Below the pieces are notes generated by a model. The model did no database searches. It worked only from the letters and a program-made list of their open reading frames with translations, and was not told the origin of the DNA. A program made the position numbers and the translations under genes. From positions 34,366-98,365 of the forward strand of contig NZ_SRYG01000008.1 in assembly GCF_004793885.1 (NCBI RefSeq): a stretch of 64,000 bases of DNA, written 5' to 3'. Origin of the DNA: Dubosiella muris. Its GTDB lineage: Bacteria; Bacillota_I; Bacilli_A; Erysipelotrichales; Erysipelotrichaceae. Shown here one piece after another: positions 31,644-39,692 of the stretch; the first letter of the stretch is position 1; each line of letters opens with the position of its first letter.

Positions 31644-34600
31644 ACTGGTCGTATGCAAGCCGGACGCGGCCGAGTGGTTTGACTTGGAGCCGGGCGCGTC
31701 CGCCGCCGGAAGCCTGGCTCTTTCCTGGAACGAGGAAAGCGTCGTGGTGGAAGGGGTGGGACGCGTGTCCTGGAACCAGCCGGCGCGCCATCGGGAAACG
31801 ACCGTCTTTATCAAGCCGCTTGAAAAGTACGCCATGAAGCGCATTGGCGCGAAGTTCACGCTGGGGCGAGAGGATTTTCAACAGCCCGACCCGCATCTTT
31901 CCGGGATGCATTTCACGATTGTGAACGACCGTCTTGTCGATCAAAGCACGAATGGAACGTATGTGAATGGGGCGCGGGTGAAGGAAGCCGACTTGCATGC
32001 GGGCGATACGATTTTGGCGGCCACGACCGTTTTGTATTACTATCCGCCGTTTTTGTTTAGCGACACGCCGTGGCGCGACGAACCATGGCCGGAAGAGCCA
32101 GAAGAAGAGACAGGCGCGCTGGCGCCGCGTTGTTTGATCGAACGATGCAAGATTCCCGTTTTTGACGCGCTGGAACCGTTTGTCTCGATGCCTTCGGCGG
32201 CTCGCTCTTCGCTGGCCGGCGCCCTGGCGCCCTCGTTCATGATGTTGTCGTCGACCGGGATCTCCTTGTGGATCCAGGCCCGGATCGCGCCGGAGCGTTT
32301 AGGAAATTTCCTGCTCATGTCGATGTCCTCGTTGTTCATGTCGTTTGCGTTTTTGATGCTGGGATTGTTTCAGTTTTTCCATGGCCGCCGCCAAAACCGC
32401 GCGCAAATCCTCGAAGCGAAAACGTTGTACATGGACTACGTGCGCGAGCGGCTCGACGACTACGCGCAAGCCGTGCGGCGCTACACGCTGGCATTTGACG
32501 ACTCGTCCAAACAAGAACACTGCCTGTGTCCGCCCGACTTGATTCCGATTGAAATCGAGCGCGTCCCCGTCGCGTTGCCGGCCATGCCGGCGGTCAACTA
32601 CGCGACGCGCAAATCGGAGCTGTACACGGAAGTTCAAAACGAAATCGCGAAGCATCAAAAATCGGCGCCAGTATGGCGGCCGTTGGCCCGGCAGGCGGCG
32701 ATTTGGATCCGGTGCGCGCCGATGGATTTGTTTTGCCACATGGCGGCGCGAGCGGACGAAAAGAGCAAATGGGTGTGGATTTGTGCGCCCGGCACGCTGC
32801 CGCGGCTGCATGGGTTGTGCGTCGAAGAGCGGATTTTGCGTTTTGACGATGTCGAGCAGGCGCTGGCGGCGATAGGTACGAAGACGATGTACTGGATCGT
32901 AGTCGAAAAGGAAATGCTGCCGGTCAAACCGTTGCGGCTGCCCGACAACGCTTCCTTGATTTGCTGCGCGGAACACATGCCGTCGTATCCGTTTGACCAG
33001 ACGGTCGAACAGCCAAGTCTTTTGCGTCATCCGCTGCCGCGCCAGGGATGTCCGGCGCTCGTGTCGGTTCACGATATTTTCGACTTGGAGCGCGGCGTGG
33101 CGCAAGCGCGAGGTGGTCAAAAGGACTTTCGGTTTGTGATTGGCGTCAACGAAGGCGGCTTGGTCACGCTGGATCTTTTGGGGGCGCACTTGCTGGTGGC
33201 CGGCATGACCGGTTCGGGGAAGTCGGAGTTTTTGGCGACTTTGCTGCTGTATGGCGTCGTCTACTTTTCCAGTCAGGACTTTCAGTATTTGCTCATTGAT
33301 TTCAAGGGCGGGGCGTTTGGCAGCGCGTTTTACGCCTTTCCGCACTGTGCCGGGCAAATCACGAATTTGGAAGGCGACCAAATCGAACGGTTCATGGCGT
33401 CGCTGCGTTGCGAAATCAAGCGTCGTCAAACGATACTGGCTTCCTTTCAAAAGCAAAGCGGGCAAGTGGCGGATATCGCGTGGTATCGGGCGCACGGGCA
33501 CGCGATGAGCCACGTCTTGATCGTGGTGGATGAATTCGCCCAGCTCAAGCTCCAGTACCCGCATGTCATGGACGACTTGAAGGAAATGGCGCGGATCGGC
33601 CGCTCGCTTGGAATCCATCTCGTGCTGGCCACGCAAAAGCCGGCGGGCGTCGTCGACGAGCAAATCTGGTCCAATTCAAAGTACCGCATTTGTTTGAAGG
33701 TCAATTCCGCCAGCGATTCCCGCGAGGTTTTAAGCCACGACAAGGCGGCAACGATCGAAGAGCCGGGCACGTTTTACATGCAGGAAAGCGAAAAGGACGA
33801 GGTGGTCGGCCGCTCGTTTTACGTGCAGGCCGGCGTCCGGCGCTGGCATGTCGAAGGCGCGCGGGACGACGGGGCGGATTCGATTTTGAACGCCATGAAG
33901 AAAAACGTGCTGGCGCTGCCGGAAACGACCGCGCCCATCGTGCAGCCGCCGCTTGATTCGGTCGCGTTTGACTCGCTTTGGCTTGTCGACAAGCCTTGCG
34001 AGCAAAAGCTCGAGGGGTACGACATCCCTTTGGGAGAGCGGGTGGCGGTATGGGCGGGGCGCCACCGGCGCGCGGTTGTCGAAAGCATTCAGGCCCGCTT
34101 TGACCCGGTGTATGTCGAGCATCTTCATTTTGAGCAAAGCTCGCTTTGGTTTTTGCAAGCGATCGAAGATCCGGTGACGGTCGTGATTGACTTTGACGCC
34201 GCCTGGCTGGACAAGGCGGCCTGGCTGGACAAACCGAACATCCGCCTGATTTGCCTGTTTTCCCAAACCCATTCTCGCTTCGAACCGTTTTTGGCGGCTT
34301 CCGCCTGCCGTATCGGTTGCGATTTTTCGAACCCGGAAGCGGTTCGTCAGTTTTTCAACGATTTTATCCACGATACAAGAAAGGACTTTCCCATGGCTTT
34401 ACTTTCCATTCAAAACGAATACTTTACCGCCCGCTGGTGCGTGCCGTCAGCGCCTTCGCCTTCGCGTCTTGCGCCGCTGCCTTGCATGGATGGCCGCTTT
34501 TCGCTCAATGAGGCTCAAAACTACTTTTCCGAACCGGTTCTTGGCTACGACGCGCGCTTTTTGCCGATTTTCTGGACCAAAAAGCGCAAGCTGCTCGTCT

Positions 34601-34923
34601 GCTACCGGGAATCCGGCCGGCAGGAAGACTTGTTTTATTTGATGCAGGTGTGGCGCCACAACGACCCGTTTTTGCGCGTCGCGGTCGGAAGCGTAAAAGA
34701 AAATGCCGACATTTTGATTTTGGATGTCGAAAAGGACAAGAGCTTGTTTCAGGACGCCACGTTCCAGGCGCGCCTTTATGACTTTGACGTGATGTGGGTG
34801 GGCGAAGGATTCAACGACTACGCGTTTTTGCTCAAAAAACGACTGGTCCACACCGAAGGTGAAGTCATCGTCTTTCAGGAAGGGGGCGTGCAGACCGGAC
34901 GCCTGCTGGAAATTTATGCCTAG
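31636..34923 (+). CDS. essC: Type VII secretion ATPase EssC, short form with N-terminal FHA domain
   Basis: A 1095-residue FtsK/SpoIIIE-type motor. In order it shows an N-terminal FHA domain (about 70-115; FTLGRED, HLSGMHFTIV, STNGTYVNG), two membrane spans (about 195-240), and a first ATPase domain with Walker A GMTGSGKS (523-530) and Walker B LIVVDEF (Asp632-Glu633). The remaining ~390 residues would hold ATPase domains 2 and 3, but no P-loop is visible; the matching stretch KRKLLVCYRESGRQEDLF lacks it. Typical EssC is near 1480 residues with three ATPase domains. It starts 8 bp inside the previous gene (ATGTATAG). Confidence 0.9.
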   Translation: MYRLVVCKPDAAEWFDLEPGASAAGSLALSWNEESVVVEGVGRVSWNQPARHRETTVFIKPLEKYAMKRIGAKFTLGREDFQQPDPHLSGMHFTIVNDRLVDQSTNGTYVNGARVKEADLHAGDTILAATTVLYYYPPFLFSDTPWRDEPWPEEPEEETGALAPRCLIERCKIPVFDALEPFVSMPSAARSSLAGALAPSFMMLSSTGISLWIQARIAPERLGNFLLMSMSSLFMSFAFLMLGLFQFFHGRRQNRAQILEAKTLYMDYVRERLDDYAQAVRRYTLAFDDSSKQEHCLCPPDLIPIEIERVPVALPAMPAVNYATRKSELYTEVQNEIAKHQKSAPVWRPLARQAAIWIRCAPMDLFCHMAARADEKSKWVWICAPGTLPRLHGLCVEERILRFDDVEQALAAIGTKTMYWIVVEKEMLPVKPLRLPDNASLICCAEHMPSYPFDQTVEQPSLLRHPLPRQGCPALVSVHDIFDLERGVAQARGGQKDFRFVIGVNEGGLVTLDLLGAHLLVAGMTGSGKSEFLATLLLYGVVYFSSQDFQYLLIDFKGGAFGSAFYAFPHCAGQITNLEGDQIERFMASLRCEIKRRQTILASFQKQSGQVADIAWYRAHGHAMSHVLIVVDEFAQLKLQYPHVMDDLKEMARIGRSLGIHLVLATQKPAGVVDEQIWSNSKYRICLKVNSASDSREVLSHDKAATIEEPGTFYMQESEKDEVVGRSFYVQAGVRRWHVEGARDDGADSILNAMKKNVLALPETTAPIVQPPLDSVAFDSLWLVDKPCEQKLEGYDIPLGERVAVWAGRHRRAVVESIQARFDPVYVEHLHFEQSSLWFLQAIEDPVTVVIDFDAAWLDKAAWLDKPNIRLICLFSQTHSRFEPFLAASACRIGCDFSNPEAVRQFFNDFIHDTRKDFPMALLSIQNEYFTARWCVPSAPSPSRLAPLPCMDGRFSLNEAQNYFSEPVLGYDARFLPIFWTKKRKLLVCYRESGRQEDLFYLMQVWRHNDPFLRVAVGSVKENADILILDVEKDKSLFQDATFQARLYDFDVMWVGEGFNDYAFLLKKRLVHTEGEVIVFQEGGVQTGRLLEIYA

Positions 34924-35131
34924 ATTGTTCGTCTATGTGCGCTCGATCGACCGGGGCGGCTGGCGCATCGTGTCGCTGGACCCGGGGCTGGCGGCTTCCG
35001 TATTCGTCGCGCAATGGGGCGAGATGGAACAGGCGGCCCACTACCACGCCTTGTACAACGTGGAACTGGAACGAAAAATAACGGGGACGCTGGAACGCGT
35101 CGCCCATGGCGATCATTTGATCGTCTTTTGA
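34916..35131 (+). CDS. EsaB/YukD-like small protein
   Basis: A 71-residue protein between EssC and the WXG100 genes, where YukD/EsaB is expected. The pattern of an initial beta-strand (RLFVYVRSID), a second strand, a helix and the ending GDHLIVF resembles the ubiquitin-like YukD fold, which ends GDRLEIL. Sequence identity is low, so the call rests on size, ending and place. The start ATG overlaps the essC stop by 8 bp (ATGCCTAG). Confidence 0.55.
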   Translation: MPRLFVYVRSIDRGGWRIVSLDPGLAASVFVAQWGEMEQAAHYHALYNVELERKITGTLERVAHGDHLIVF

Positions 35132-35145
35132 AAGAGAGGAAAAAA

Positions 35146-35436
35146 ATGAAAATTACAGTCAATTATGAACAACTTTACCAATCAGGGAACGCCCTGCACG
35201 CCCAGGCGGGCGAATACGAGCAGCTGATCGAGCGGATCAACCGGCTGATGCTGTCGACAAGCGACGTGTGGCAAGGAAGCGACAACGACGCGTTCATTCA
35301 GCAAGTCGAGATTTTGTGGCCGCAGCTCATGCGCATGGTATATGTCATCGAGTCGTACGCCAACGTCTTGAAGACGTGCTCGCAAGCGTACGAGCAGCTC
35401 CAGCAAAACCGCCTGGCGCAGGCTAGAAATTTATAG
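35146..35436 (+). CDS. WXG100 family type VII secretion protein
   Basis: A 96-residue helical-hairpin protein with the defining turn WQG (DVWQGSDNDAF, about residue 43) between two long helices. These proteins leave the cell as dimers through EssC. The ATG at 35146 follows AGAGAGGA. It is paired with a second protein of the same length 11 bp downstream. Confidence 0.9.
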   Translation: MKITVNYEQLYQSGNALHAQAGEYEQLIERINRLMLSTSDVWQGSDNDAFIQQVEILWPQLMRMVYVIESYANVLKTCSQAYEQLQQNRLAQARNL

Positions 35437-35447
35437 GAGGAGTGACA

Positions 35448-35738
35448 ATGTCGAGATTAAATATTTCCGCTGCCGACTTGATGCAGCATTCCACGCAGTT
35501 AAAAAGCATGCAAAGCGAGATTCATGGCGTATTTAGCCAAATCCAATCGAAGATGAACGAGGTGCAATCCATTTGGACTTCGCCAGCCGCCTCCCGGCTG
35601 ATGGACGAGTTCCAGACGCTGCACCCGATGTTCGAGTCGTATTTGCAGACGATTGAAAACCACGCGAACTACTTGTCACAAACGGCTGTCGCCTACGAGG
35701 AAAACGAGGCGCTCATGGAGAACTCGTTCCATGCATAG
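35448..35738 (+). CDS. WXG100-like protein with WTS turn
   Basis: A 96-residue partner of the preceding gene with the same two-helix layout (ISAADLMQHSTQLKS then FQTLHPMFESYLQTIENHANYL), but the turn reads WTS in place of WxG. It ends with an acidic tail (EENEALMENS) that could hold a secretion signal. The start is taken at ATG 35448, 7 bases after AGGAGG, rather than GTG 35442. Probably it forms a heterodimer with the first WXG100 protein. Confidence 0.82.
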   Translation: MSRLNISAADLMQHSTQLKSMQSEIHGVFSQIQSKMNEVQSIWTSPAASRLMDEFQTLHPMFESYLQTIENHANYLSQTAVAYEENEALMENSFHA

Positions 35739-35919
35739 AGGCTATCTTGTCTATGAGCGGGCGACGACGCAAATCGCCGCCTTGCAGCAGGACATCCCTT
35801 CTTTTTTATCCGCGGCGGAAACGCGGTACGTGTCCAAGGCGCTGGCTTCGTTGCAGGGGCTGATCAACACGCAGATCATGGAGATGGATCGGCTTGGTTA
35901 TCGACACAAACGCCTGTGA
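35731..35919 (+). CDS. Small helical protein, type VII locus
   Basis: A 62-residue protein, wholly helical in appearance, with no known motif. It starts 8 bp inside the previous gene (ATGCATAG) and overlaps the next by 26 bp. It may be a chaperone or partner for the following gene's product, as small helical Lap-type partners are for LXG effectors, but that is a guess from position. Confidence 0.55.
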   Translation: MHRGYLVYERATTQIAALQQDIPSFLSAAETRYVSKALASLQGLINTQIMEMDRLGYRHKRL

Positions 35920-36700
35920 GGCGTATGCCGGGCGCGTCCATCGCCTGCGGACGCAAATCGTGTTCGCGGATTTCACGCTCGCCAGCCGCCATCAGACGAT
36001 TTTGGCGAAAATCGAATCGCTGCGCCAGTACTTTTTAACGATGGCCCGCCAGGCGGCCGCGACGGAATCGTCGCTTCCCATCACGACATCGAGTTCGTCG
36101 GTTGGACAGCCTCGTTTTTCTTACGGCGTGGATTTGCGTCCGGTTTCGCAGCTGCTAAAAAAACCGGATCCGATGCGCGCGAACGCGAGCGCGTCGCTAC
36201 ATTATTTGAGCGTCGGCTCGGTGTATTCGACGAAATACTTTGAGCAAAAGACGTCGATGCAAGTCGGCAACGCGCAAGCGAGCGGGGAGTGCACGCTTCA
36301 GCTTTGGAACGAGAAAAAGCAGTTTGATCCAAAGCTCGCGCTCTCGGCCCAGCTCGATGGCAGCCTGCTGGATGTGGCAAGCCACACAAGAGTGGGAACG
36401 GATATGATCAACGCGACGTTGGACGCCAGCGGAAAAGTGGGCGCGGCCAGCGCGAGCGCCCAGGTCGTGATGTCGGCAGACGAGCAGACGTTTCAGGCCC
36501 AGGGTCATGTGGCCGCCTTGGAAGGGGAGGCGGTTCTGGCGTTTCATTTGTTTGGCGCGAGCGTTTCGGTAAAGGGGTCCGGATCGCTGTTGAGCGCCGG
36601 CGGCGACATTTCCTACTCGCATAAAAACCGGGAATGGGAAATGGGCGCCAAACTTGGATTCATTGCCGGTCTAGGCTTAAAAGTCCATGTCAAATATTAA
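35894..36700 (+). CDS. Possible type VII secreted protein with beta-rich C-terminal region
   Basis: A 268-residue protein that starts with TTG at 35894 (GGAGATGG just upstream; frame closed at 35861). Residues 1-60 are helical, then a Ser/Thr linker, then about 170 residues of alternating strands rich in Ala, Ser and Gly (GKVGAASASAQVVMS, VKGSGSLLSAGGDISYSH), ending GLGLKVHVKY. Similar small-residue beta regions occur in type VII LXG-type proteins. No catalytic toxin domain can be seen, so it may be a structural or immunity-like product rather than an effector. Confidence 0.55.
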   Translation: MVIDTNACEAYAGRVHRLRTQIVFADFTLASRHQTILAKIESLRQYFLTMARQAAATESSLPITTSSSSVGQPRFSYGVDLRPVSQLLKKPDPMRANASASLHYLSVGSVYSTKYFEQKTSMQVGNAQASGECTLQLWNEKKQFDPKLALSAQLDGSLLDVASHTRVGTDMINATLDASGKVGAASASAQVVMSADEQTFQAQGHVAALEGEAVLAFHLFGASVSVKGSGSLLSAGGDISYSHKNREWEMGAKLGFIAGLGLKVHVKY

Positions 36701-36726
36701 GGAAATCAACAGAAAGGAGGAAAACC

Positions 36727-36996
36727 ATGCCGGAATTGCTGCCGCTCGGTTCGATTGTCACGTTAAAAAACGGCGACAAGAAAATCATGATTGTTGGCCG
36801 GTTCCAGCGCCACGAGCCGTCGAAAAAAGTGTTCGACTACTCGTCGGTGCTGTGGCCGGAAGGAATGATTGATTCAAAGCGTTTGTATTTGTTCGATCAC
36901 AACGATATTGAACGAATTTATTTTATCGGAATGCAAAACGAGGAAGAATTTAATTTCCGCTTCGTTTTGGAAGAAGAATACGAAAAAATAAAATAA
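36727..36996 (+). CDS. DUF4176 domain-containing protein
   Basis: An 89-residue protein with the DUF4176 signature LLPLGSIVTLKNGDKKIMIVGR and the matching middle DYSSVLWPEGMI. DUF4176 genes are found next to type VII secretion genes in many Firmicutes. A strong ribosome site (GAAAGGAGG) precedes the ATG. It is probably the last gene of the secretion locus. Function unknown. Confidence 0.82.
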   Translation: MPELLPLGSIVTLKNGDKKIMIVGRFQRHEPSKKVFDYSSVLWPEGMIDSKRLYLFDHNDIERIYFIGMQNEEEFNFRFVLEEEYEKIK

Positions 36997-37004
36997 ACGA
37001 TGGA

Positions 37005-37033
37005 TTGCACTTGCCTGGGAATTTGCCTAAAAT
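37005..37033 (+). promoter_or_regulatory. Promoter of the lipoprotein gene
   Basis: -35 TTGCAC, 17-base spacer, -10 TAAAAT, 39 bases before the start codon. Confidence 0.5.
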
Positions 37034-37071
37034 ATAAGTAGTGAAAAGGCGAAGGCCGAGGAGAGAGAAGT

Positions 37072-37716
37072 ATGAAGAGGTTTTTGAAATGTTTGTTTGC
37101 GATGATGATGGTTGTCGGATTGAGCGCTTGCTCCAACAGCGAGCAAGAGCAGGAAGCGATCAAAGTCGTCATTGATTCGTATCTTGGCAACTGCAAGAGC
37201 GGCGACTACGAAAGCGCGGACGCGTTTTTAAGCAAGGACGCGGGTTCGGATCTCGAATTCGCGGCGGTGTATTCCGAGCTGGACAGCCAGCTGGAAAGCA
37301 TGGGACTTGGCGAGGATTTCGACCGGGAAGCCCGTTCGTTCGTGCAGGATTTCGTGTCGAAAACGTTCATGGAATATAAGGTGGACGGCATTCAGGTCGA
37401 TGGCGACAAGGCGACGGCGAATATCACACTGAACGGAAAAGACACGGATGAATTCGATTTGAACGAGATCCAGGATTTGACGTTAAACGAAGTGACAAAC
37501 TACATCAACGATCACACCGAAGAATTGCAGTCCTATGCGGAAAACCATACGGAAGAGGAATTGGAAGCAAAAATGTATAAGGACTTGTCGAAGGTCGTGT
37601 TTGACAAGATGAAGGAAATGGTCGCACAGCTGCCGGAAGCCGAAACGAATCTGGTGTTCGGCTTGACCAAAGAAGACGGCGACTGGAAAATCACAAGTAT
37701 TCAGGAAAAACAATAA
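37072..37716 (+). CDS. Lipoprotein of unknown function
   Basis: A 214-residue protein with a lipoprotein signal ending LSAC (Cys about 20). The mature part starts with a helical, acidic region followed by VDGIQVDGDKATANITLNGKD and ends ITSIQEKQ. This layout is common in Firmicutes lipoproteins of the NTF2-like DUF4878 type. It has its own promoter and terminator, directly after the type VII locus. Confidence 0.75.
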   Translation: MKRFLKCLFAMMMVVGLSACSNSEQEQEAIKVVIDSYLGNCKSGDYESADAFLSKDAGSDLEFAAVYSELDSQLESMGLGEDFDREARSFVQDFVSKTFMEYKVDGIQVDGDKATANITLNGKDTDEFDLNEIQDLTLNEVTNYINDHTEELQSYAENHTEEELEAKMYKDLSKVVFDKMKEMVAQLPEAETNLVFGLTKEDGDWKITSIQEKQ

Positions 37717-37733
37717 TATCTATCGAAAGAACG

Positions 37734-37763
37734 AAAGCACTGTCGGCAGGCGGTGCTTTTTTT
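37734..37763 (+). terminator. Terminator after the lipoprotein gene
   Basis: AAAGCAC pairs with GTGCTTT, followed by T. Confidence 0.8.
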
Positions 37764-37773
37764 AACGGGCTGC

Positions 37774-37797
37774 AAAAAAAACGGTCCCGAAGGACCG
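37774..37797 (-). terminator. Terminator of the orphan EIIB gene
   Basis: On the minus strand CGGTCC-TTCG-GGACCG is followed by eight T. Confidence 0.85.
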
Positions 37798-37810
37798 GCA
37801 GGAAGCGGCT

Positions 37811-38218
37811 TTACCGGTTTTGGTGGCGGTAAGCAGTGATTCGCCTGATTTTCAACGCGTTTTCCTCGCCAGGAAAATGAACCGGATTGACCGGGTGTTT
37901 CGCGAACAAGGCCAGCAAGTCGATAAGGTCCCAATACAACTCCTGCACATCGACCGGACCATACATGCGAATGGGCAGGACGTAGAGCGGTTTGCGGTCG
38001 TGGCAATATCGCTCGTTGAACCGCTTCACATCGCGTGAAAGATGAGGACACAAAATGAAAATATCGTACGCCTCGATCTTTTTGGAGGCAAGCAGAAACG
38101 GGCAGAAGTCGATGGACAATTCGGATTCAAGACCATAGTGCTTGATTCCTTTGCGGATGCGTTCGGCCATCGTGCTGGAGGAGAAGCCTCCTTTGCAGCA
38201 AATCGCGGCTTTGATCAT
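37811..38218 (-). CDS. Orphan PTS EIIB-like protein (lactose/cellobiose class)
   Basis: A 135-residue protein beginning MIKAAICCKGGFSSSTMAERI, which has the CelA-type phosphocysteine loop (Cys at 7 or 8 followed by a Gly/Ser-rich P-loop). The middle YDIFILCPHLSRDV also fits EIIB. It carries a C-terminal extension of about 35 residues beyond the usual 100. No EIIA or EIIC is adjacent; the EIIC at 26401-27702 lacks an EIIB and is a possible partner. It could instead be a regulatory paralogue. Confidence 0.75.
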   Translation of the reverse strand: MIKAAICCKGGFSSSTMAERIRKGIKHYGLESELSIDFCPFLLASKKIEAYDIFILCPHLSRDVKRFNERYCHDRKPLYVLPIRMYGPVDVQELYWDLIDLLALFAKHPVNPVHFPGEENALKIRRITAYRHQNR

Positions 38219-38279
38219 ACGCGTCTTTCCTTTCTCTTTTCCTTTATTTTAAGATCACAGAAGCGAGGAGGCAAGAAGG

Positions 38280-38441
38280 AGTCGACTAAAGAGAGCCGCG
38301 TTTCCACGACGCGTAAACAAACACGACTGGATTTTGATCGAATACTATGAAAGCAAGGCAGATTATAAAACCGCCCTGCACTATGCGAAAAAACGCAGCC
38401 TTTACTTAAAAGCCGCGTTTTTTGCGGACGACGCCTCCTGA
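38280..38441 (+). pseudogene. Possible TPR-protein remnant, no start codon
   Basis: One frame reads, from 38340, EYYESKADYKTALHYAKKRS, which matches the tetratricopeptide pattern (D/G-Y-x-x-A-L-x-Y-A). The frame is open from at least 38280 to a TGA at 38439-38441, with no ATG and no ribosome site, and runs into the 3' end of the convergent glycosyltransferase gene. It may be the tail of a decayed regulator gene or chance. Confidence 0.3.
38388..38423. terminator. Terminator at the end of the glycosyltransferase gene
   Basis: AAAAAACGC-GC and GC-GCGTTTTTT form a stem with one mismatch; the stop codon of the minus-strand gene lies in its loop. Confidence 0.65.
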
Positions 38442-39328
38442 ACGACATACAAAGGCCGGTGTTTTACCTCCATATTTGTCTTACACAGCAAAATCGCCAT
38501 CAGCGCCATAAGTGCGTATTGAAGATCGGCCAGTACGCAGAGGACAACGAGCACGAGCGCCGTTTTTGAGAAGTCGAGCACGAGCCACAGGATAGCGGCT
38601 ACAGTCAGCAGGGTAAAGAGGAGGCCGCAGCCGGTAAGCGCGCACGACCAAAAGGCGGTCGTGGAAAGATGCGCCGACAAAGCGTAGCCAAACAGGTGGC
38701 TGAGATTCCATTTTGTCGTGCCCGCTTTTCGTTCGATATTTTCATACGGGATCCATTTTGTTGGAAATCCCGCGTACATCCACAACCCTTTCGTGTAGCG
38801 ATCGGCTTCCGGACAGCGTTGCAGCGCCTGGATAACGAGCCGGTCCATGACACGGTAATCGGTGGCGCCCGCCGGATCAAGGTCATGAAGCAGGCGCCGG
38901 CTAAGACGGGTATACAAATTGGAAAGCCGCTGCCGGCTTTTCGACTGATCGTTCCGTCCTTTTCTTTGCGCGCCAACCAGATGGACATTTTCCTCGTGGA
39001 GGACTTCCAGCATGCGGGGCAGCAAGCGCGGCGGATGCTGCAAGTCGGCATCCATGAACACGGCCAAATCGGTGTCGACGCGCTCCAGTCCGGCTTTCAT
39101 CGCCGCCTCCTTGCCAAAATTTCTCGAAAACGACACATAGCCGACGCGGTTGTCATGGCCGCAAAGCCGCTTGATTTCACGAAGCGTTCCATCCTGGCTT
39201 CCATCGTCCACAAACAGCATCCGGTACGCCACGTCTTTCTGGGCCAACGTTTTTGTCACTTCCTCGTAAAAGGGAACAATACACCCCTCCTCATTGAGGC
39301 AGGGGACGATGATCGTGAGAGATTGCAT
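38402..39328 (-). CDS. Polyprenyl-phosphate glycosyltransferase, GT2 (GtrB/CsbB type)
   Basis: A 308-residue GT2 enzyme with the nucleotide-sugar motifs IIVPCLNEE, FVDDGSQDGT and MDADLQHPP (the DxD), and two C-terminal membrane spans (about 225-290). It should load a sugar from a nucleotide onto undecaprenyl phosphate on the inner face. The start at 39328 follows AGGAGGA. It overlaps the GtrA gene by 38 bp and, with YfhO downstream of the promoter, forms a three-part set for glycosylating a wall polymer. Confidence 0.9.
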   Translation of the reverse strand: MQSLTIIVPCLNEEGCIVPFYEEVTKTLAQKDVAYRMLFVDDGSQDGTLREIKRLCGHDNRVGYVSFSRNFGKEAAMKAGLERVDTDLAVFMDADLQHPPRLLPRMLEVLHEENVHLVGAQRKGRNDQSKSRQRLSNLYTRLSRRLLHDLDPAGATDYRVMDRLVIQALQRCPEADRYTKGLWMYAGFPTKWIPYENIERKAGTTKWNLSHLFGYALSAHLSTTAFWSCALTGCGLLFTLLTVAAILWLVLDFSKTALVLVVLCVLADLQYALMALMAILLCKTNMEVKHRPLYVVQEASSAKNAAFK

Positions 39329-39692
39329 GAGAGTCCTCCTTTCGAAAAACGGTTTTCCTGCATCCAACATAGTTGGCGACGACCGTCACGACGGCGATCG
39401 CGGCTTTCAGCGGCAGCGGCTTTCCGTTGAGCCAAAGTCCAAGAGCGAACAAGACGTTTTCAAGCCCGAGCGAGGCGAGCCGCAACAAACAAAACGATCG
39501 AAAACCGGATCGCGTCACTTTCCGACCAAAAACAAGCTTCGCGTTGACTCCATACGCGAACACGACCGCCACGATCCACGCCAGCAAGTTGGCAATTAGC
39601 GGATCGGCTATTTTCAACGCGACCCAAAACACCAGCGCGTTGACAAGCGTCGTCAAGATCCCGACCCCTGTGTAGGCAAAGCCTTCTTTCAT
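39291..39692 (-). CDS. GtrA family membrane protein
   Basis: A 133-residue protein with four membrane spans and GtrA features (YTGVGILTTLVNALVFW near the start, ANYVGCRKTVF near the end). GtrA proteins are thought to flip or present polyprenyl-linked sugars. It overlaps the YfhO gene by 4 bp and the GT2 gene by 38 bp, so all three are coupled. Confidence 0.88.
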   Translation of the reverse strand: MKEGFAYTGVGILTTLVNALVFWVALKIADPLIANLLAWIVAVVFAYGVNAKLVFGRKVTRSGFRSFCLLRLASLGLENVLFALGLWLNGKPLPLKAAIAVVTVVANYVGCRKTVFRKEDSHAISHDHRPLPQ

